From Flavobacteriales bacterium (GTDB lineage Bacteria > Bacteroidota > Bacteroidia > Flavobacteriales_D > Sanyastnellaceae), in assembly GCA_002683345.1 (NCBI GenBank), contig NYSX01000040.1, positions 1-49,593 of the forward strand: a DNA stretch of 49,593 nt. Direction: 5' to 3'. Positions 44,230-49,593 of this stretch are shown here, one piece after another. The position numbers and the translations under genes were made by a program. The notes under the pieces were generated by a model that was not told the DNA's origin, did not search any database, and was given only the letters and a program-made list of their open reading frames with translations. Every line of letters begins with the position of its first letter. Position 1 is the first letter of the stretch.

Positions 44230-47200
44230 ATGAAACATTGTCAACGCCTTCTGTCGCGTTTCGCGACCACTGCATGTTTGTTGGCCACGGCTGGCCTCTC
44301 TTTCGCTCAAGGTTCTTTTTGGTCGACGCCCCGGAACACTCGGACCGATGCGCCCACCACAGAGGTGGCAGAGTACCGCGCATTTCAGGTGGACGTGGCG
44401 TCTTTGGAATCTTGGTTGAGCGAGGTTCCCACGGGCAAGGCCTTCGAGGCGTCGCGATCGTCCTGGATTTTGGAATTGCCCATGCCCGACGGGGAGATGG
44501 AGCGCTTCTCCGTGCTCAACAGTCCTGTGATGGCTCCTGCATTGGCTGCGCGTTATCCCGAGATTCAGGTGTTTGCGGGGCAAGGGGTGGATTCTCCAGA
44601 AGCCACTGTGCGCTTTGACATGACGCCCCAAGGGTTCCACGCCATGATTTTGAAGGAAGGGGAGACCGTGTACATCGACCCCTATCACCCCGGGATTCGC
44701 GACGAAGTCATTGTCTACACCCGCACAGCGTTTTACCGTACGACCTCCAAGCAGGTCGAGGGTTGCATGGCGCTGGAGGTGCCTCAAAGCACTTCACCCA
44801 AAACGGGCCCCACGGTTGGTTCTGGAAAGGAAGTCAAGGTCATGGGGCGCCCCACAATCGCCACCAACCGTGCAGACAACGGCTCGCAACTGAGAACCTA
44901 CCGACTGGCGTTGGCGTGCACGGGGGAATACGCCCAATTCCACGGAGGAACTGTGTCCAGTGTCCTGGCGGCGATGAACACCTCCATGGCACGGGTCAAC
45001 GGCATTTTTGAGCGGGACGTGTGTTTGACCATGGAATTGGTCCCCAACAACGATCAGCTTGTGTTTTTGAACTCAGGAAGCGATCCGTACACCAACAGCA
45101 ACGGTGGCAGCATGTTGTCCCAAAACATCAACACCTGCAACAGCGTCATCGGTTCTGCCAACTACGACATCGGTCACGTGTTCTCCACGGGGGGCGGCGG
45201 CGTGGCCTACCTGCAGTCTCCTTGCGGAGGAAGCAAGGCAGGCGGAGTCACCGGCCAAGGGGCCCCGGTCGGCGATCCCTTTGACGTGGATTATGTGGCA
45301 CACGAGATGGGGCACCAGTACGGGGGGAATCACACCCAAAACAACAGCTGCAACCGCGCCTCTTCGGCCGCTTATGAGCCAGGTTCAGCTTCGACCATCA
45401 TGGGGTATGCGGGCATTTGTGCGCCCAACTTGCAGAGCAACTCTGACGACCACTTCCACAACCACAGCATCAATGAAATGGTGGCCTTCACGGTGAATGG
45501 AAACGGCAACACGTGCGCTGTGAAAACGGCCACGGGCAACGGCATTCCCGTGGTGAATGCAGGAGTGGACGGCTTGACGATTCCCATTTCAACCCCCTTC
45601 GAGTTGACGGCGACTGGCTCGGATCCCGACGGCGATGCGGTGACGTACAACTGGGAGCAATACGATTTGGGCCCATCCACGGCTTCTGGCGACAACAACC
45701 TGACCAACCCGTCGGGCAACCAGCCCATTTTCAGGTCATTCTCGTCCACTGCTTCGCCCACGCGTACGTTCCCTCGTGCCCAAGACTTGGTGAACAACAC
45801 CACGACCATTGGAGAGCATTTGCCCACCTACAGCCGAGGGTTGAAATTCAAGTGCACCATCCGTGACAACCGAGCCGGTGGTGGTGGATTTGCGGACGAT
45901 TTGAAGTCGCTCAACGTGACGGCCGACGCAGGCCCGTTCCTTGTTCAGGCACCCAATGGAGGTGGCAGTGCGGTGGGCAACACCCAGCTGCCTGTGACCT
46001 GGGATGTGGCAGGCACCAACGGCAATGGGGTCAATTGCAGTGCGGTGGACATTTTCTTGAGCACAGATGGTGGCTACACCTTCCCGACGCTGCTTGTGGC
46101 GGGCACCCCCAACGATGGAAGTGCCTCGGTGCTTGTGCCCAATGTGACCACCGCTCAAGCGCGCATCAAGGTCAAGGCCAGCAACAACGTGTTCTTCGAC
46201 ATCAGCAACGCCAATTTCAGCATCACGCCCGGCGCGGGCGACATTGACTACGACTTGGCCATTGTCTCGGTTCAAGGGCTCGAATCGGAGTCGTGTGAGA
46301 GCGTGTTGGATCCCAAAGTTTCGGTGTTCAATGTGGGGCAGCAGGCCGTCACAGCATTCTCAGTGTCTCTTTCGTTTGACGGCGCGGCCCCGCTGGTGGT
46401 CAATTGGACAGGAAGCTTGGCGAGCGGCGAGGGGGTGGACGTCGAATTTTGTGAGAGCGGGCCTTGTGTCGTGCTTGCCGACGGAGACCATGTGGCCAAT
46501 GTGTCCGTGCAGCTTGCAGGAGCCACCGATGAGAACCCTTCCAACGACGATTACACGGCAAACTTTACGACCGCTTCAGGGGCGGAATTGACGTGGACCA
46601 TCGTGACGGACAACTACCCTGGGGAGACCACGTGGTCCGTGACCAACGATGCCGGGTCGACCGTGTGGTCGGGCGGTCCCTACGCTGCGACAGGAACGAC
46701 CTATTCCGAATCGGTTTGTTTGCCATACGGATGTTACACGTTGACCGTGAACGACAGCTATGGAGACGGCATTTGCTGTGCCTATGGCCAGGGGTCATTT
46801 GAATTGACTTCAGGGGGGGCGGTCTTGGCTTCCGGCGGCGAGTTTGGAAGTACGACGAGCGCCAATTTCTGCCTCGACGCCCCGAGCGTGCCAGGCTGCA
46901 CGGACCCCACAGCGACCAACTACAATCCCCAGGCGACGGAGGACGACGGCTCGTGCATTGAGGCGGTCGCAGGATGCACGGACGAGAATGCGTGCAACTA
47001 CGACGCGTCAGCCAACCAGGAAGACGGGTCTTGCGAGTACCCAGCGCCAATCGTGACTTCATGCGGAACGTGTGAAGTGGATTGTGGCGGCACCTGCTTG
47101 GCGGACGCCGATTTGGACGGCATCTGCGACGCCTGTGAATGCGCCGGTTGTCAGGATGAAACGGCATGCAACTACGATGCCACTGCCACAGATCCAGGGG

Positions 47201-47418
47201 AGTGCTTTTACGCCGATCCCGGATTCAATTGCGACGGAACGCCGCTCTGCACCGAAGACCTCAACGGCAACGGAGCCGTGGAAGTGGGGGATGTGCTGCT
47301 GGTTCTTGCGGAATTTGGTTGCGAAGCGGATTGCACGACGGATTTGACAGGCGATGGCTTTGTGGCCGTGGACGATGTGTTGATTTTGCTGTCGGTCTTT
47401 GGGACGAGTTGTCAGTAA
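44230..47418 (+). CDS. Secreted reprolysin-like zinc metalloprotease with Cys-repeat and dockerin-like tail
   Basis: 1062-aa exported protease. The signal peptide ends near SFAQ (residue 27). After a propeptide-like region the zinc site is HEMGHQYGGNHT (His358, Glu359, His362, His368), with a Met-turn IMGYAG near 392, the reprolysin (M12B-like) type of HExxHxxGxxH. Ig-like domains follow (SDPDGDAVTYNW, VTWDVAGTNGNGV), then a CARDB-like region (DLAIVSVQGLESESC). Three Cys repeats of the CTDPTATNYN type (46894-47205) and a dockerin-like tail (DLNGNGAVEVGDVL, FGCEADC, DLTGDGFVAVDDVL) end the protein, with no T9SS domain visible. Probably extracellular; substrate unknown. Confidence 0.88.
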   Translation: MKHCQRLLSRFATTACLLATAGLSFAQGSFWSTPRNTRTDAPTTEVAEYRAFQVDVASLESWLSEVPTGKAFEASRSSWILELPMPDGEMERFSVLNSPVMAPALAARYPEIQVFAGQGVDSPEATVRFDMTPQGFHAMILKEGETVYIDPYHPGIRDEVIVYTRTAFYRTTSKQVEGCMALEVPQSTSPKTGPTVGSGKEVKVMGRPTIATNRADNGSQLRTYRLALACTGEYAQFHGGTVSSVLAAMNTSMARVNGIFERDVCLTMELVPNNDQLVFLNSGSDPYTNSNGGSMLSQNINTCNSVIGSANYDIGHVFSTGGGGVAYLQSPCGGSKAGGVTGQGAPVGDPFDVDYVAHEMGHQYGGNHTQNNSCNRASSAAYEPGSASTIMGYAGICAPNLQSNSDDHFHNHSINEMVAFTVNGNGNTCAVKTATGNGIPVVNAGVDGLTIPISTPFELTATGSDPDGDAVTYNWEQYDLGPSTASGDNNLTNPSGNQPIFRSFSSTASPTRTFPRAQDLVNNTTTIGEHLPTYSRGLKFKCTIRDNRAGGGGFADDLKSLNVTADAGPFLVQAPNGGGSAVGNTQLPVTWDVAGTNGNGVNCSAVDIFLSTDGGYTFPTLLVAGTPNDGSASVLVPNVTTAQARIKVKASNNVFFDISNANFSITPGAGDIDYDLAIVSVQGLESESCESVLDPKVSVFNVGQQAVTAFSVSLSFDGAAPLVVNWTGSLASGEGVDVEFCESGPCVVLADGDHVANVSVQLAGATDENPSNDDYTANFTTASGAELTWTIVTDNYPGETTWSVTNDAGSTVWSGGPYAATGTTYSESVCLPYGCYTLTVNDSYGDGICCAYGQGSFELTSGGAVLASGGEFGSTTSANFCLDAPSVPGCTDPTATNYNPQATEDDGSCIEAVAGCTDENACNYDASANQEDGSCEYPAPIVTSCGTCEVDCGGTCLADADLDGICDACECAGCQDETACNYDATATDPGECFYADPGFNCDGTPLCTEDLNGNGAVEVGDVLLVLAEFGCEADCTTDLTGDGFVAVDDVLILLSVFGTSCQ
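46894..47205 (+). repeat. Three Cys-rich GCTDxxAxNYD repeats
   Basis: Three degenerate coding repeats: CTDPTATNYNPQATEDDGSC, CTDENACNYDASANQEDGSC, CQDETACNYDATATDPGEC. They are common spacer-like units in secreted Bacteroidota proteins. Confidence 0.75.
47257..47415 (+). other. Dockerin/EF-hand-like C-terminal tail of the metalloprotease
   Basis: Encodes two Asp-rich loops with a hydrophobic helix ending FG, linked by GCEADC and closing FGTSC. It parallels 3919-4083. Confidence 0.6.
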
Positions 47419-47432
47419 CTTGGGCGCCGCCC

Positions 47433-47933
47433 ATGGCACAACCCCAAACACGAGAATGGCGAAGCACCTTGACGGTGTGGAGCCCCGACGACTTGGACGC
47501 GGCTGACCGCGAGCTTCTTCGTGAGGCGCACGAAGCCGCGTCCAAGGCGTACGCCCCTTACAGCCTTTTTCAGGTCGGAGGGGCCGTGTGTTTGGAGGAT
47601 GGCACGGTGGTGCGCGGAAGCAATCAGGAAAACATGGCCTACCCGTCCGGCATGTGCGGAGAACGCGTGGCCGTGTTTGCGGCTGGCGCCCAACATCCCG
47701 GAGCGGTGATGCGTGCTGTGGCCATTGTCTCGCCGTCCCCCAAGGCCATCGCCGACGCCTTCATGCCTTGCGGAGGATGCCGCCAAGTTCTTGTCGAGGC
47801 GGAGCGTCGCCAAGGACAGCCCTTGCGCGTGATTCTTCAGGTCCGCGACGAGGACGTGATGATTTCAGAAAGCGCCGTCAACCTCATGCCGTTCGCCTTC
47901 GAAGCGCACGGTCTGGGCGGTCAAGAATCCTGA
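47433..47933 (+). CDS. cdd: Cytidine deaminase
   Basis: 166-aa homotetrameric-type cytidine deaminase of pyrimidine salvage, converting cytidine or deoxycytidine to uridine. Core motifs are YAPYSLFQVGGAV, GSNQENMAYPSGMCGERVAVF (Cys ligand and catalytic Glu of CGE) and MPCGGCRQVL (PCxxC ligands). The ATG at 47433 is preceded by a small G/C hairpin (47420-47434, TGGGC-GCC-GCCCA) that overlaps the start and could affect translation. The 3' end overlaps the convergent asnB by 13 bases. Confidence 0.93.
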   Translation: MAQPQTREWRSTLTVWSPDDLDAADRELLREAHEAASKAYAPYSLFQVGGAVCLEDGTVVRGSNQENMAYPSGMCGERVAVFAAGAQHPGAVMRAVAIVSPSPKAIADAFMPCGGCRQVLVEAERRQGQPLRVILQVRDEDVMISESAVNLMPFAFEAHGLGGQES

Positions 47934-49593
47934 GGGGCGTCGTATCCGTCTTCGTGAATGCCGGTGACCGCGCGACCGGACGGGTCCACGACGTTCTGCA
48001 GTCGGGCGTCCCACTCCAAAGCCTTCTCTGTACTGCAAGCCACCGATTTGCCGCCGGGCACGGTCGACGCTGCAGAGGCCGAGGGGAAGTGCTGTTCAAA
48101 CATCTCACGGTACCAATACCCTTCTTTGGTGGTGGGGGGATTGATGGGGAAGCGCGAGGCAGCCCGGGCCAAATCTTGGTCTGAAACGCGCGCTTCAGCC
48201 TGGGCCTTGAGCGTGTCGATCCACAGGTAGCCCACGCCGTCTGAAAATTGTTCTTTCTGGCGTCGCAAAATGGACTCGGGCAAGAGGCCCTCAAAGGCAT
48301 GGCGAATGGCCTCTTTTTCAAGCTTGTCGTTGCCGGCCATTTTGGCCTCGGGGTCCAAGCGCATGGCGTAATCAATGAACGACTTGTCCAAGAAGGGGAC
48401 ACGCGCCTCAATGCCCCACGCCATCATGCTTTTGTTCGCCCGGGCACAATCGTACTTGTGGAGGTCCAAGACCTTCCGCACCGTTTCCTCGTGGAATTCC
48501 TGTGTGTTGGGCGCCAAATGAAAATAGAGGTAGCCTCCGAACAGCTCGTCTGCACCTTCGCCGCTGAGCACCATTTTGATGCCCATGGTTCGGATGCGAC
48601 GGGCCATGAGGTACATGGGGGTGGACGCGCGGATGGTGGTGACGTCGTACGTCTCGATGTGCTTGATGACTTCGCTCAGGGCGTCAATGCCTTCCTGCAC
48701 GGTGTAGGTCAAACTGTGATGCGTCGTGCCAATGTGGTCAGCCACGCGTTGGGCAGCGGCCAAATCGGGGCTCCCTTCCAGGCCGATGGCAAAGCTGTGC
48801 ACGTTGGGCCACCACGCCTGCGAGGCATTCTCGTCGTCCACACGGCGGCCTGCGTGACGCATGGCGAGGGCCGCAACCACAGAGGAGTCCAATCCGCCTG
48901 AAATGAGCAATCCGTAGGGCACATCTCCCATGAGGTGCGATTGCACGGCGCGGTCGAGTGCATCGTGCAATTCTTGTGGTCGGTAGGGTAGCTTGGGGTG
49001 GGTGTCCCAAGACATCCAGTCTCGCTGGTAGCGCTGGACAGGAGTGTCGTCGGTGTTGGACAAGGTGTGTCCAGGGGGGAACGGCTGCACCTCCACACAC
49101 ACGTCTTCAATCGCCTTCATCTCAGAGGCCACCCACGTGTGCCCCTCCGAATCCCTTCCGTAATAGAGGGGGATGATGCCGATCGGGTCGCGTCCAATGA
49201 GCCAGTGACCTGTCTCGGGTTCCAAGAGGACAAACGCATACATGCCCTCCAAATGCTGCACCAACTCTGCCCCAAACTGGGCGTACAAAGGCAAGATCAC
49301 CTCACAGTCGGATTCGGTGGTGAACGAGGCCTCGCGCAACAGCGTCCGCTTCAGCGCGCGGTGGTTGTAGATTTCTCCATTGACGGCCAAAAGGTTTCCG
49401 TGGACGGGGTCTTGAAGCGGTTGCGACCCGCTCGCAACATCGACAATGGCCAGTCGCTCGTGCGACAAAACGGCGGTGGGCGTTTGGACCACACCGGACC
49501 AATCCGGGCCGCGATGGTGTTGCTTGGACGACGCGTGAATCACGGCGTCGCGGTGGGTTTCGGTGCTTTGGTCAAGGCCGAGAAGGGCAGTGA
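47921..49593 (-). CDS. asnB: Asparagine synthase B (glutamine-hydrolysing), first residues outside window
   Basis: About 556 residues are visible. The frame is open to the right edge: TALLGLDQSTETHRDAV precedes HASSKQHHRGPDWSG, so only the N-terminal MCGI, including the nucleophile Cys, is off-window. The glutaminase domain has HRGPD, LSHERLAIVDVASGSQPL and AVNGEIYNHRALKR; the synthetase domain has LLISGGLDSSVVAAL (PP-loop), SGEGADELFGGYLYFH and EARVPFLDKSFIDYAM. It converts aspartate and glutamine to asparagine with ATP. An in-frame ATG at 49543 is internal. Length and order match AsnB; the C-terminal 30 residues are variable. Confidence 0.95.
   Translation of the reverse strand, partial: TALLGLDQSTETHRDAVIHASSKQHHRGPDWSGVVQTPTAVLSHERLAIVDVASGSQPLQDPVHGNLLAVNGEIYNHRALKRTLLREASFTTESDCEVILPLYAQFGAELVQHLEGMYAFVLLEPETGHWLIGRDPIGIIPLYYGRDSEGHTWVASEMKAIEDVCVEVQPFPPGHTLSNTDDTPVQRYQRDWMSWDTHPKLPYRPQELHDALDRAVQSHLMGDVPYGLLISGGLDSSVVAALAMRHAGRRVDDENASQAWWPNVHSFAIGLEGSPDLAAAQRVADHIGTTHHSLTYTVQEGIDALSEVIKHIETYDVTTIRASTPMYLMARRIRTMGIKMVLSGEGADELFGGYLYFHLAPNTQEFHEETVRKVLDLHKYDCARANKSMMAWGIEARVPFLDKSFIDYAMRLDPEAKMAGNDKLEKEAIRHAFEGLLPESILRRQKEQFSDGVGYLWIDTLKAQAEARVSDQDLARAASRFPINPPTTKEGYWYREMFEQHFPSASAASTVPGGKSVACSTEKALEWDARLQNVVDPSGRAVTGIHEDGYDAPQDS

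Noticed and set aside
46894-47205. CRISPR-like spaced repeats
   Set aside because: The repeats are degenerate, in frame and coding (Cys-rich protein units), not identical short direct repeats.

Overview
The window looks like a chromosomal segment of a GC-rich member of the Bacteroidota, most likely a marine flavobacterium-like lineage. The signs are a TonB-dependent receptor with a carboxypeptidase-regulatory-like N-terminus, type IX secretion (T9SS) C-terminal sorting domains, families typical of Bacteroidota (DUF4625, DUF5777, GreA-like small proteins), near absence of Shine-Dalgarno sequences, and recurrent TAnnTTTG-type -7 promoter elements. Genes are tightly packed. Many neighbours share ATGA start/stop overlaps or have overlapping convergent ends, and no gap between genes exceeds 300 bases. 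There are no rRNA, tRNA, CRISPR, insertion-sequence or phage features.

Layout. 1-3.1 kb: TonB receptor (5' end outside the window) and a DUF4625 lipoprotein with a His/acidic segment. 3.2-5.4 kb: small membrane protein, a redoxin, and a secreted cytochrome c/PHM-like copper monooxygenase with a dockerin-like tail. 5.4-12.2 kb: DUF808 membrane protein, double VOC protein, prolyl oligopeptidase lipoprotein, RibD/DHFR-like reductase, PNGase F-like lipoprotein, CPBP protein. 12.2-14.5 kb: a TlpA-like thioredoxin divergent from a second cytochrome c/PHM-like protein, this one with a T9SS tail. 14.5-18.7 kb: a broken small lipoprotein gene, purU, AIM24 protein, nitric oxide synthase oxygenase, rluF. 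18.8-20.9 kb: SulP transporter, small membrane protein and an iota-carbonic-anhydrase-like protein. 21-31.5 kb: GreA-like protein, beta-mannosidase and universal stress protein operon, secreted T9SS esterase, HDAC-like deacylase, DUF389 protein, ATP-grasp enzyme, SdpI-like protein, fatty acid desaturase. 31.6-35.4 kb: typA, PLP decarboxylase, a DUF4139 remnant. 35.4-40.3 kb: five-gene MacB/HlyD-type ABC export operon. 40.3-43.8 kb: rhlE and a cytochrome c/YceI/DUF5777 operon. 43.9-49.6 kb: small hypothetical protein, a large secreted metalloprotease, cytidine deaminase, and asnB running off the right edge.

Four things stand out. (1) A putative inorganic-carbon module: iota-CA-like protein, small membrane protein and a STAS-less SulP transporter. 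(2) Two paralogous haem/copper monooxygenase-like secreted proteins, each next to a thioredoxin-fold gene and with different C-terminal tails. (3) A window-wide pattern of -7-like promoter elements 3-6 nt before start codons, which predicts leaderless transcription. (4) A dockerin-like C-terminal tail that appears to replace the T9SS sorting domain in some secreted proteins. All functional assignments come from motif and family recognition by eye; no database search was run.
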